From an uncultured Muribaculaceae bacterium (GTDB lineage: Bacteria; Bacteroidota; Bacteroidia; Bacteroidales; Muribaculaceae), in contig CAJURN010000034.1 of assembly GCA_910589055.1 (NCBI GenBank), positions 1 to 15,995 on the forward strand: a stretch of DNA of 15,995 nt. The letters are read 5' to 3'. The notes beneath the pieces were generated by a model. It searched no databases. It was not told where the DNA came from and worked only from the letters and a program-made list of their open reading frames with translations. The translations under genes were made by a program, and so were the position numbers. Every line of letters begins with the position of its first letter. The first letter of the stretch is position 1. Positions 5,454-13,654 of this stretch are shown here, piece by piece.

Positions 5454-6811
5454 CTATATGTGAATTTTATTTTGGCTTCGTCAATGCCGAGTTTAGCCAT
5501 CGCCGGGGTGGAGATATAAGGCACTACCGACGACTCTACCTGCGAGGTCGAATAATATCCGTTGGACACTGTCTCGAAGGTCACAAGCACCGGAACGAGG
5601 CGGAAAGTGCAATCCTCGGCTGTGATTTCCTCCTTGTCGAACATGTCGCTGAGATAATTCTTAAGCGCGGTAAACGAATATGAATGTGTCGACGAGTCGT
5701 AAGTGGCATAGAACGAGGTCTGATTGTCGGGCAGCTCGCTGTTTGCGAAGAAGCTGTCGCGCTTGCTCTTAAGCACCATAAGCATATAGGGCGGAGGTGC
5801 CACACCAAGGTCGTTGGCGATAGAATCGGCGGGAATCTGAAGCGTGAGAGAGTTGACAACAACTTTGTCGCCGCCGGCACTGCGGTATGCATCAACGACT
5901 TCACGCACCGGAAATTCCATTTCCACCTCATATCCTGTGGGCGATACGACAAGCGCATCACCGCCATCCACCATAGCCTGAAGTTGAGGATCCATGGTGT
6001 AGGTGAGATTGTTGTTGGAGATTACCTCGGGGGTCACGACAAAGTAGTCGTATGTGCCGCTGATGGTGTCATTCTTTTCCTCTTCCTCATTGTACTTGAT
6101 GCGCGAGCAGTACATGCGCATGGCGGTCAGCGAGGCGATGGAGATACGACCCGAACCATATGTGCTGGCTACGTAAACTCCGGGGAATACATCGCGCGAG
6201 AACGACTGCGGCGTTGCGAACGATGAGGGATTGTCGACAAAACTCTGATACAGACTCACACCAAGCTCGCGGGGAAGCTTGATATTGATGTCGCGGTAGC
6301 TGAGCTTGCCGATGGAGTCGGAGTTCATGGCCGACATGTTGTACACCTTTGAAGCGAGAACGGTCGAGGGGTCGTAGTAGCCTTCGGGGTCGAAATCGCT
6401 GAAGATAGGCGAAGGGAGCTGACGGGTCAGGGGATATACAGTAAGACCCATCGGAACTACCGAGTCGCCGAGGAAACTGCCCACACCGCAACGCATGATG
6501 AGGTGGAGCGAATCAACGTCCTGCGGACGGTAGTTGGCCGTATCGAGCACGGTTGCGGAGGTGAATTGCGTAACGACGCTGCTGGTGAGACGTCCGTAGG
6601 AAGGTACGTCAATCGAGCCGAGCATCTGGGTTGTGGTGCGTGAACGGATGCCTTCAACCTTTACGGAATGTCCTGAGGCGGTGAAAGTCGAGTCGATGAC
6701 GATTTTGAGCTGGTCCTCCACAAGGGATGAACCTATGGTGGTGGTTTCCTCGCATGCGCAGAAAAGTCCCAAGAGGGCAATCAGCGCCGGAGCGAAATGA
6801 AGAGACTTCAT
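5435..6811 (-). CDS. DUF4270 family lipoprotein
   Basis: The 458-residue product begins with a lipoprotein signal (LLGLFCAC, lipid-accepting Cys20) and continues as a beta-rich secreted protein. Features such as IGSSLVED near the start, LHLIMRCGVGSFLGDS and the region DRDVFPGVYV-like FSRDVFPGVYV recall the DUF4270 family of Bacteroidetes. Its role is unknown. It begins two bases after the stop of the short glycogen-synthase-like gene, so the two share one transcript. The protein probably faces the periplasm or the cell surface as a lipid-anchored protein. Other envelope lipoprotein families are less likely given this gene pair, which I recall as recurring in Bacteroidetes. Confidence 0.85.
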   Translation of the reverse strand: MKSLHFAPALIALLGLFCACEETTTIGSSLVEDQLKIVIDSTFTASGHSVKVEGIRSRTTTQMLGSIDVPSYGRLTSSVVTQFTSATVLDTANYRPQDVDSLHLIMRCGVGSFLGDSVVPMGLTVYPLTRQLPSPIFSDFDPEGYYDPSTVLASKVYNMSAMNSDSIGKLSYRDINIKLPRELGVSLYQSFVDNPSSFATPQSFSRDVFPGVYVASTYGSGRISIASLTAMRMYCSRIKYNEEEEKNDTISGTYDYFVVTPEVISNNNLTYTMDPQLQAMVDGGDALVVSPTGYEVEMEFPVREVVDAYRSAGGDKVVVNSLTLQIPADSIANDLGVAPPPYMLMVLKSKRDSFFANSELPDNQTSFYATYDSSTHSYSFTALKNYLSDMFDKEEITAEDCTFRLVPVLVTFETVSNGYYSTSQVESSVVPYISTPAMAKLGIDEAKIKFTYSLQSQK

Positions 6812-6813
6812 TT

Positions 6814-7620
6814 TCAGAGAGATTTGTAAAATTCGTAATAGGCGCCCACAAAGTTTTCTTCGCCGGGATATTCAAGGAATGGCTTTCCGGAGGCGCGGGC
6901 GTATTCGATGAGTTCGGGATCCATGTCGGGAACGCTCTGAACGATGGCGTCGGCATGGTCGATAGCGAGCTTGTTGAGCTTTATCCAGTCAACCGGAGTG
7001 TCGCCGAGCGACGCGAGCTGTTCGGGCGAGAAACCTTCCTGAGCGAGCTTTTCCTGCATGCGCGGGTCGAGCGTGCCCTCGAAACGGTTGTCATAGAGCG
7101 AATACACTATCTTGCTGGCGCGGAACGACAAATCGTCGTTGTACACATTTTTAAGATACAGCGGAGTAAGAGCTGCAATCCATCCCACGCAGTGAACCAC
7201 AGCGGGTTCCCAACGGAGCTTCTTGACCGTCTCGACAACGCCGCGGACAAAGAACATGGCGCGCTCGTCGTTGTTCTCGGGCTGGACATCGGTTTCCAAA
7301 TCACCCGAAGTATGACGCATGAAGAAGTCATCATTATCAATGAAATACACCTGAAGCCTGGTGGGCTGCAGGGTAGCCACTTTGATAATAAGAGGATGAT
7401 CGGAGTCGTCAATAATTATATTCATACCCGAAAGGCGGATAACTTCGTGGAGCTGATTTCGCCGCTCGTTGATAGCTCCGTACCGGGGCATGAAAGTTCT
7501 CACCTCAACGCCTTTTTCCTGAATACCCTGGGATATTTTCCGACTGAAAACGCCCAGCGGTCCATCGGGCAGATAAGGATCAATCTCCTGAGAGATGTAT
7601 AGCACTTTATTGACGTCCAT
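6814..7620 (-). CDS. Glycogen/starch synthase-like protein, GT5 N-terminal domain only
   Basis: Glycogen synthases of family GT5 transfer glucose from ADP-glucose to a glucan and have two Rossmann-like domains in about 480 residues. This 268-residue protein covers only the first: KVLYISQEIDPYLPDGPLGVF at 5-25, VRTFMPRYG at about 40-48, and VVHCVGWIAALTPLYLK, the counterpart of the family's VHAHDWH segment. The KTGGL loop that contacts the donor in active enzymes reads PDGPL here, so the lysine is missing. With the second domain absent, ordinary catalysis is unlikely on sequence grounds. No frameshift or fragment follows, so the short form looks native; I recall similar lengths in other Bacteroidales. 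It is first in a two-gene unit with the DUF4270 lipoprotein. Confidence 0.85.
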   Translation of the reverse strand: MDVNKVLYISQEIDPYLPDGPLGVFSRKISQGIQEKGVEVRTFMPRYGAINERRNQLHEVIRLSGMNIIIDDSDHPLIIKVATLQPTRLQVYFIDNDDFFMRHTSGDLETDVQPENNDERAMFFVRGVVETVKKLRWEPAVVHCVGWIAALTPLYLKNVYNDDLSFRASKIVYSLYDNRFEGTLDPRMQEKLAQEGFSPEQLASLGDTPVDWIKLNKLAIDHADAIVQSVPDMDPELIEYARASGKPFLEYPGEENFVGAYYEFYKSL

Positions 7621-7651
7621 TGAATATAGAGTAAAGTTTGTTAAGAATGTG

Positions 7652-7659
7652 CAAAGTTA
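7652..7659 (-). promoter_or_regulatory. Probable -7 box of the GT5-like/DUF4270 unit
   Basis: The minus strand reads TAACTTTG, 31 bases before the start codon. No good -33 box is seen at 19-21 bases. GCCATTT (7660-7666) directly upstream pairs with AAATGGC (7684-7690), a possible operator or stem across the -33 region. Confidence 0.5.
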
Positions 7660-7744
7660 GCCATTTTTTTTGACTTTTGAGGTAAATGGCTTCATTGTAA
7701 ACGTTTTTTTATATTTTTAAGTTTCATTTTCTTTATTGAAATCG

Positions 7745-7826
7745 TACCTTTGACTATCGTCTTAGGTACTCTCGTTCGGCAAAGCTAAAATAAATTTTGC
7801 TTTGCTCTCTCTTATTCGTACCTTTG
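7745..7826 (+). repeat. 82-base promoter-bearing dispersed repeat, copy B
   Basis: It matches the copy upstream of pfkA (minus strand, 581-500) at 76 of 82 bases without gaps. It begins and ends with TACCTTTG (7745-7752 and 7819-7826, 74 bases apart) and carries the same 27-base inverted repeat at 7779-7805. It is oriented toward the nDsbD/dsbD genes, as copy A is oriented toward pfkA. Confidence 0.85.
7796..7826 (+). promoter_or_regulatory. Promoter of the nDsbD-dsbD unit
   Basis: TTTG (7796-7799), 19 bases, TACCTTTG (7819-7826) matches the Bacteroidetes consensus exactly. A leader of roughly 85-90 bases follows, with a CGCGGG/CCCGCG stem at 7838-7860 and GTTTTG after it. Confidence 0.78.
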
Positions 7827-7920
7827 CAGAAATTAAGCGCGGGGTATATAACAACCCGCGGTTTTGTCGTGCGTACTTTCCGCACATCAAAAGTTCCAAC
7901 ACAGCAGTATAGTAACAGAA

Positions 7921-8409
7921 ATGTACAAACGTCTATTCTTCGCGGGCTTACTTGCGCTACTCAGCCTTGCAGGATGTGTGCAGGTCCACGCCCAATTATT
8001 CGCCACCATGCAGGAAACTCCGGTACGCTGGACCTCCGCCATATCCATGACATCGCGCACGCAGGGCACCGTTACGGTGAAAGCCGCCATCACTCCCGGA
8101 TGGCACCTCTACGGCCTTGAGATGCCCGAAGACGGCCCCCGAGCCACCGAAATAAACCTTACCGGAAGCACCGGTGTGGAATTTACCGGCGAGCTCACCC
8201 CGTCGCGTGAGCCTGTGAGCAAGACCGATGCGATGTTCGGCGCGGAACTCACATGGTGGGATGCCGACGTGACATTCACCCGCACTTTCACCGTCACCAA
8301 CCCCGACAACGCCCGCATTGCCGGAAGCGTCACCTTCATGGCCTGCGACGACATCACCTGCCGTCCTCCCTCGACAATAAACTTCACTCTGAATATACCG
8401 AAAAAATAA
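7921..8409 (+). CDS. Stand-alone DsbD N-terminal-domain protein
   Basis: The 162-residue product is one copy of the immunoglobulin-like N-terminal domain of DsbD: GWHLYGLEMPEDGP at about 60-73 and FMACDDITCRPP with cysteines at 142 and 147. In DsbD this domain takes electrons from the membrane part or the C-terminal domain and hands them to periplasmic partners. The start at 7921 (MYKRLFFAGLLALLSLAGC) gives a proper signal; an in-frame ATG at 7864 would add 19 polar residues. LAGC at 16-19 could be a lipobox, but AQ at 24-25 also fits ordinary cleavage, so lipidation is open. It lies 12 bases before full-length dsbD, whose own N-terminal domain is similar, which suggests duplication. Confidence 0.85.
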   Translation: MYKRLFFAGLLALLSLAGCVQVHAQLFATMQETPVRWTSAISMTSRTQGTVTVKAAITPGWHLYGLEMPEDGPRATEINLTGSTGVEFTGELTPSREPVSKTDAMFGAELTWWDADVTFTRTFTVTNPDNARIAGSVTFMACDDITCRPPSTINFTLNIPKK

Positions 8410-8421
8410 TATTCCGACATC

Positions 8422-10404
8422 ATGAGACGTTTCATAACCTATCTAATGTGTCTCGCGGCGGTCATGATCGCCGGAGCCGGCTCAGCCCGTGCCGCAATCG
8501 AGAAGCACGTGCGCTGGACTGCAGAAATCGAAAAAGTATCCGACACCTCCGGAATACTCAAACTCAACGCCGACATTGACGAAGGCTGGCATATCTACGG
8601 AACAGAGATGCCCGACTTCGGCGACAACGTCTACGGCGTGCCCGACCCTACCACAATCAGCATTGAAAGCGCACCCGGCGCCACATTCACCGACGGTATT
8701 CCCGAACCCTCCGTGGCTCCACTTGAGCACGAGGATGCCATGATGGAGCTTACACTTCCTTGGTTCGTGGGCAAGGTATCGCTCTCCCTTCCTTTCACCC
8801 TCGACGAGGGCGTAACATCCACACGCATTAAAGGAGTGGTGCATTACATGTCGTGCTCCGAAACCGCATGTACCCCTCCCGACAACTTTGAATTCGACCT
8901 CACTTTCGGCGAAGGCGCAGCCGCTGCCGTAGCTGAAACCACCCCCGCACAGGCTCCCGCGGCCACTTCAATCACAGCGTCGATGAGCCCTGAGGAAGCC
9001 GAATGGTGGGAACCCGTGGAAGCATCCACTACCGAAGATTCCCGCTCGTACTGGTCGATTCTCATTCTCGGATTCTTAGGCGGCCTGGTGGCTCTGCTCA
9101 CCCCCTGCGTATGGCCCATGATTCCCATGACAGTGAGCTTCTTCCTGAAGACCTCCAAATCGCGCAGCAAGTCAATCCGCGACGCCGTACTTTACAGCGC
9201 CAGCATCGTGGTTATATTCCTGCTGCTCGGTATCGTGATGACCCTGATTTTCGGCCCCGGCAAGCTCAACGAGATAGCCACAAGCGCCGTGTTCAACGTG
9301 ATTTTCTTCGTGATACTGGTTGTGTTCGCAATCTCCTTCTTCGGAGCGTTTGAAATCCGCCTACCGGCCCGTTGGTCCACAGCAATCGACACCAAGGCCG
9401 AGACAACAACCGGAATCGTGAGCATCTTCTTCATGGCCTTCACACTGGTGCTTGTATCATTCTCCTGCACCGGTCCAATCATCGGAACCCTGCTCGTCGA
9501 GGCCTTCTCGCAGAGCAACCTGATGGGTCCTCTGCTCGGCATGGGCGGTTTCGCCCTCGGCCTGGCACTCCCCTTCGGCCTCTTCGCCTTCTTCCCCTCC
9601 ATGCTCAAGGAACTCCCCCGTTCCGGCGGCTGGCTCAACACTGTCAAGGTTGTGCTCGGATTCATCGAACTCATTCTCTCCCTTAAATTCCTCTCTGTGG
9701 CCGACCTCGCATACGGCTGGGGTATCCTCGACCGCGAGATTTTCCTTGCCCTCTGGATTGTACTGTTCGTGCTGCTCGGCCTTTACCTGCTTGGCAAGAT
9801 GCGCTTCGGCCATGACGCGCCGGTTGAAACCGTGTCCATCCCCCGCTTCTTCCTCGCGCTGGCCTCCCTGTCGTTTGCCGTCTATCTCGTGCCCGGCCTG
9901 TGGGGCGCCCCCCTCAAGGGCATCAGCGCTTTCGCTCCGCCGCTATACACCCAGGACTTCAACCTCTACGGAGGTGAATTCCGCGAATACGACGATTTCG
10001 ACGAAGGCATGCGTGTGGCCGTACAGGAAAACAAGCCGGTGCTCGTTGACTTCTCCGGCTATGCCTGCGTGAACTGCCGCAAGATGGAAGGCGCAGTGTT
10101 CGACACCCCCGAGGTACGCGACATCATCGAGAAAGATTATGTGATGGTTAAGCTCATGGTCGACGACAAGACCCCGCTTCCCGCTCCCATGACCGTTGAG
10201 GAAAGCGGCGAGACAATCACCCTGCGCACCGTAGGCGACCGATGGAGCTACCTCCAGCGCTATAAATTCGGAATCAACTCACAGCCCTACTACGTGCTGC
10301 TCGACAACCGCGGCAAGCTCTTGAACGCTCCGCGCGTCTACGACGAAAATCTCCAGGCATTTATCGAATGGCTTGAAAACGGAGTTGAAGAGTACAATAA
10401 ATAG
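8422..10404 (+). CDS. dsbD: Protein-disulfide reductase DsbD (three-domain, full length)
   Basis: DsbD carries electrons from cytoplasmic thioredoxin across the inner membrane to periplasmic thiol proteins. The 660-residue protein has a signal peptide (about 1-24), an N-terminal domain with C145/C150 (HYMSCSETACTPP), a membrane part from about 212 to 495 with the two central cysteines C229 (LTPCVWPMIPMT) and C349 (SFSCTGPIIG), and a C-terminal thioredoxin domain with C549/C552 (GYACVNCRKME). All six redox cysteines of the family are present. The N-terminal pair is CX4C, as in the preceding stand-alone domain. An Ala/Pro/Thr-rich linker (165-188) joins the first domain to the membrane part. 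Likely clients in this window are the neighbouring nDsbD protein and, by inference, the TlpA-like protein at 4453-4950. Confidence 0.96.
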   Translation: MRRFITYLMCLAAVMIAGAGSARAAIEKHVRWTAEIEKVSDTSGILKLNADIDEGWHIYGTEMPDFGDNVYGVPDPTTISIESAPGATFTDGIPEPSVAPLEHEDAMMELTLPWFVGKVSLSLPFTLDEGVTSTRIKGVVHYMSCSETACTPPDNFEFDLTFGEGAAAAVAETTPAQAPAATSITASMSPEEAEWWEPVEASTTEDSRSYWSILILGFLGGLVALLTPCVWPMIPMTVSFFLKTSKSRSKSIRDAVLYSASIVVIFLLLGIVMTLIFGPGKLNEIATSAVFNVIFFVILVVFAISFFGAFEIRLPARWSTAIDTKAETTTGIVSIFFMAFTLVLVSFSCTGPIIGTLLVEAFSQSNLMGPLLGMGGFALGLALPFGLFAFFPSMLKELPRSGGWLNTVKVVLGFIELILSLKFLSVADLAYGWGILDREIFLALWIVLFVLLGLYLLGKMRFGHDAPVETVSIPRFFLALASLSFAVYLVPGLWGAPLKGISAFAPPLYTQDFNLYGGEFREYDDFDEGMRVAVQENKPVLVDFSGYACVNCRKMEGAVFDTPEVRDIIEKDYVMVKLMVDDKTPLPAPMTVEESGETITLRTVGDRWSYLQRYKFGINSQPYYVLLDNRGKLLNAPRVYDENLQAFIEWLENGVEEYNK

Positions 10405-10538
10405 GTAAAAAGTAAAAAGGCAAAAAGGTCAGAAAAGGCCATAAGGCAAATCAATGATTGTACCAGAAGTTATTGTCTTGCCTGCCGAAGGCAATTGCCA
10501 TTTACCCTTTTTACACTCTATAATTTGAATTGGATTCA
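10405..10538. other. A-rich slippage-like tract with inverted-repeat ends
   Basis: After the dsbD stop, AAAAAGG-like units repeat through 10405-10440, and GGCAA/TTGCC words recur (10445-10449, 10478-10482, 10490-10499). GTAAAAAGG (10412-10420) is exactly complementary to CCTTTTTAC (10506-10514), so the ends can pair. TTGCCT, GCCGA, AGGCAA (10478-10494) is a small hairpin. It may end dsbD transcription or be a decayed element; TATAATTTG at 10519-10527 is a poor promoter candidate for mazG. Confidence 0.4.
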
Positions 10539-11345
10539 ATGATGGAACAGAATCATACAGCCCATAGCCGCGACGAAAAACTCGCGGCTATGGGTCGCAT
10601 TATGGACACGCTCGACATCCTGCGTGTGAAATGCCCCTGGGACGCCAAGCAGACCAACGAAAGTCTGCGCCCCAACACGATTGAGGAAGTGTACGAACTC
10701 GCGCAGGCCTTGCTCGACGGCAAACCCGCCGAAATCCGCAAGGAACTCGGCGACGTGCTGCTGCACGTGCTTTTCTATGCCAAAATCGGCGAGGAGAACG
10801 GCGAGTTTGACATCGCCGACGTGGCCGACGCCCTCAACTCGAAACTGATTTTCCGCCACCCCCACGTGTTCGGCAACGTACACGCCGACACCGCCCACGA
10901 CGTAGAACTCAACTGGGAACAGATCAAGCTCCGCGAAAAGGACGGCAACAAGTCGGTGCTTTCCGGCGTGCCCGCATCGCTTCCGGCACTTGTGAAGGCT
11001 TTCCGCGTGCAGGAAAAAGCCGCCAACTCCGGATTCGACTGGGAAACACCCTCCCAGGTATGGGACAAGGTGCGCGAGGAAATGGCCGAAGTCGAGGAAG
11101 CCGTGGAATCACACAATGAAAACGACATCGAGGCCGAATTCGGCGACCTGCTTTTCAGCGTAATCAACGCAGCACGCCTCTACGGCGTAAATCCCGAAAA
11201 CGCGCTCGAACGTACCAACCGTAAGTTCATCGCCCGCTTCAACCATATCGAGGAATCAGCCAAAGCCGCAGGACGCAATCTCAAGGACATGACACTCGCC
11301 GAAATGGACAGTCTGTGGAACGAGGCCAAGAAAAACGTACGCTAA
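10539..11345 (+). CDS. mazG: Nucleoside triphosphate pyrophosphohydrolase MazG
   Basis: MazG hydrolyses (d)NTPs to monophosphates and pyrophosphate, cleaning the nucleotide pool and, in some bacteria, affecting alarmone levels. The 268 residues hold two tandem all-alpha MazG domains. The first has CPWD (32-35), the metal-binding EEVYE (49-53) and ELGD (69-72). The second has EEMAEVEEAV followed by EFGDLLFSVINAARL. This length and layout match the E. coli-type enzyme. I start at ATG 10539; a TTG nine bases upstream and an adjacent ATG at 10542 are also possible. It lies 26 bases before topB, so the two may share a transcript. Confidence 0.94.
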   Translation: MMEQNHTAHSRDEKLAAMGRIMDTLDILRVKCPWDAKQTNESLRPNTIEEVYELAQALLDGKPAEIRKELGDVLLHVLFYAKIGEENGEFDIADVADALNSKLIFRHPHVFGNVHADTAHDVELNWEQIKLREKDGNKSVLSGVPASLPALVKAFRVQEKAANSGFDWETPSQVWDKVREEMAEVEEAVESHNENDIEAEFGDLLFSVINAARLYGVNPENALERTNRKFIARFNHIEESAKAAGRNLKDMTLAEMDSLWNEAKKNVR

Positions 11346-11371
11346 ACCCGACACATACACCCCACACAGGA

Positions 11372-13438
11372 ATGAAACTCTGCATCACCGAGAAACCGAG
11401 CGTTGCCAAGGACATAGCCAATATACTTGGTGCCGACAGCCGCCGCGATGGATACTTCGAAGGCGGAGGATACCGCGTGACGTGGACTTTCGGACACCTG
11501 TGCTGCCTGCTCGAGCCCCACGACTACTCCCCGGCATGGAAACGATGGTCGCTCGGAGCGCTTCCGATGATTCCCGAGAAATTCGACGTCAAGATTATCG
11601 ACGACGCAGGCATACGCAAGCAGTTTGCCGTGATAGAGCACCTTATTTCCGAAGCCGACGAGATCATCAACTGCGGTGACGCCGGTCAGGAGGGTGAACT
11701 TATCCAGCGCTGGGTAATGAAAAAAGCCGGGGCAGGGTGCCCAGTGAAGCGTCTGTGGATTTCGTCGCTCACCGACGAGTCAATCCGCGAGGGCTTCAAG
11801 AAGCTCATGCCCCAGGAGGACTACGACAAACTTTTCTACGCCGGACTTTCCCGTGCGATAGGCGACTGGATTCTCGGCATGAACGCCACCCGGCTTTACA
11901 CCTTGAAATACTCGTCGCCCGGCAATGTACTTTCAATCGGGCGCGTGCAGACCCCCACGCTTGCGCTCATTGTGAAGCGCCACCATGAGATTGCCAACTT
12001 CGTGCCCAAGGACACATGGGAATTGCGCACGCTCTACCGCGACGTGATATTCACTTACACCGGCGATCGCTTCGAGACCGAGCCGGAAGGCTCCAAAGCC
12101 GTCGAGGTCATTGCCGGAGAGCCGTTTACGGTCGTTTCCGTAGTAAAGAAAAAAGGCCGCGAGGCTCCGCCGCGCCTTTTCGACCTCACATCGCTCCAGG
12201 TGGAGTGCAACAAACGCTTCGGATGGAGCGCCGACCAGACGCTCAAACTCATCCAGTCGCTCTACGAGAAAAAACTTACTACATATCCGCGTGTTGACAC
12301 CACTTATCTGAGCGAGGACATATACCCGAAAATCGGCCCTACACTAAAGGCAATGACACCCTATGCGGAAGTCACCGCGCCGATTCTCGCCGGAAAAATC
12401 CCGCACTCGAAAAAGGTATTCGACAACAGTAAAGTCACCGACCACCACGCCATCATCCCCACAGGGCAGAACCCCTCGGGAATAGTTGGCGACGAGCGCA
12501 GACTCTACCACCTGATTGCTATGCGATTCATCGCCGCCTTCTATCCCGACTGCGAATTCATGGCTACCACCGTGACCGGACGCGCGGGAGATTTCGAATT
12601 CCGCGCCAACGGTAAAGTAATCTCAAATCCGGGATGGCGCGCGCTGTTCGCATCCGAGGCCAAGGACGACAATTCGGAATCCGACGACAAGATTCTTCCG
12701 CCCTTCAACGAGGGAGAATCCGGCCCGCACGAGCCGTCGCTGATAAAAAAGACCTCACAGCCACCCAAGTATTACACCGAGGGTACGCTGCTGCGCGCGA
12801 TGGAAACCGCAGGCAAGACCGTGGAAGACGAGGAACTGCGCGATGCGCTCAAGGAAAACGGCATAGGACGCCCGTCGACCCGCGCGGCGATTATCGAGAC
12901 ACTGTTCAAGCGCCGCTACATCTACCGCGAGCGCAAGAACATCATGGCCTCGCAGGCCGGAATCGACCTTATCGCCACCATCAACGAGGAGCTGCTCAAG
13001 AGCGCCAAGCTCACCGGCATATGGGAGAACAAACTCCGGCGAATCGAACGCGGCGACTACTCTCCGGCGGGATTCATTCGCGAGATAAGCGCGATGATAA
13101 ATCAGATTGTTTTCAACGTGCTCAGCGACAACTCCAACCGCCGCATCCTCACCGCCGCCCCCGAAGAAAAGACTTCCGGCAAAACCGCCGCGAAGGAAAG
13201 CGACACGGCCAAACCGCGCACACGCCGTCCGGCAATCAAGAGCCTTGAACAGATTCCCTGTCCCGTGTGCGGCCAAGGACATATCGTGAAAGGACGCGCC
13301 GCCTACGGGTGCAGCCTGTATGCCTCCGGATGCACAATGCGCCTGCCCTTCGAGCAGTTTCAGCCCGACCTCACTCCGGCCCAGCTCAACAAGGCCATAG
13401 CCTCCGCCTTCAAAAAGAAAAAAAGCACAGCGCAATGA
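11372..13438 (+). CDS. topB: DNA topoisomerase III
   Basis: Type IA topoisomerases break one DNA strand through a tyrosine and pass the other strand; TopB resolves linked replication and recombination intermediates. The 688-residue protein has a Toprim domain with E7 (TEKPSVA) and GDAGQEGE (102-109; DxG rather than DxD before the EGE, a form I recall from other TopB proteins), and the catalytic Y305 in KLTTYPRVDT. RPSTRAAIIETL precedes the last core part. The C-terminus ends in one zinc-ribbon-like segment (CPVCGQGH then CSLYASGC). I chose the start at 11372 because MKLCITEKPSVA is the family's true N-terminus; an upstream in-frame ATG overlaps mazG. Its stop overlaps the start of the next small gene. 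Confidence 0.95.
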   Translation: MKLCITEKPSVAKDIANILGADSRRDGYFEGGGYRVTWTFGHLCCLLEPHDYSPAWKRWSLGALPMIPEKFDVKIIDDAGIRKQFAVIEHLISEADEIINCGDAGQEGELIQRWVMKKAGAGCPVKRLWISSLTDESIREGFKKLMPQEDYDKLFYAGLSRAIGDWILGMNATRLYTLKYSSPGNVLSIGRVQTPTLALIVKRHHEIANFVPKDTWELRTLYRDVIFTYTGDRFETEPEGSKAVEVIAGEPFTVVSVVKKKGREAPPRLFDLTSLQVECNKRFGWSADQTLKLIQSLYEKKLTTYPRVDTTYLSEDIYPKIGPTLKAMTPYAEVTAPILAGKIPHSKKVFDNSKVTDHHAIIPTGQNPSGIVGDERRLYHLIAMRFIAAFYPDCEFMATTVTGRAGDFEFRANGKVISNPGWRALFASEAKDDNSESDDKILPPFNEGESGPHEPSLIKKTSQPPKYYTEGTLLRAMETAGKTVEDEELRDALKENGIGRPSTRAAIIETLFKRRYIYRERKNIMASQAGIDLIATINEELLKSAKLTGIWENKLRRIERGDYSPAGFIREISAMINQIVFNVLSDNSNRRILTAAPEEKTSGKTAAKESDTAKPRTRRPAIKSLEQIPCPVCGQGHIVKGRAAYGCSLYASGCTMRLPFEQFQPDLTPAQLNKAIASAFKKKKSTAQ

Positions 13439-13626
13439 ACGAGCTACTGCAATGGATCGCCACCGGCCTGATTGTGGCCGTGGCAGCCGTGATAGCCGCG
13501 CGCTCCCTGTGGAAGCGGAGCAAGGGCGGATGCGGATGTTCGGGCAGCGACTGCAAGTGCAGTTCCGACGCGTGCTCCGGCTGCCCTCTGACCCGTAATT
13601 GCAAACACAAAAGCCCGCGCAAATAA
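13435..13626 (+). CDS. FeoB-associated-type Cys-rich membrane protein
   Basis: The 63-residue protein has one membrane helix (about 4-22, LLQWIATGLIVAVAAVIAA), a basic segment (RSLWKRSKGG) and a tail with seven cysteines (33, 35, 40, 42, 47, 50, 56). This matches the small Cys-rich membrane proteins often found beside feoB ferrous-iron transporters. The tail, probably cytosolic, could bind metal. No iron genes lie nearby; instead the ATG overlaps the TGA of topB (ATGA), which means translational coupling to topB. Over-short membrane-protein look-alikes are possible, but the Cys spacing supports the family. Confidence 0.82.
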   Translation: MNELLQWIATGLIVAVAAVIAARSLWKRSKGGCGCSGSDCKCSSDACSGCPLTRNCKHKSPRK

Positions 13627-13654
13627 AATTTTCCTGCCGCGGGCATTTTTTTTT
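13613..13654 (+). terminator. Intrinsic terminator after the mazG-topB group
   Basis: GCCCGCG (13613-13619) pairs with CGCGGGC (13638-13644), followed by a run of nine T (13646-13654). The first arm overlaps the last codons of the Cys-rich gene. Confidence 0.9.

Noticed and set aside
11372..13438. topB as part of a conjugative or integrative element
   Set aside because: Although mobile elements of Bacteroides carry topB genes, the neighbours here (mazG, cls, dsbD) are housekeeping and base composition does not change visibly.
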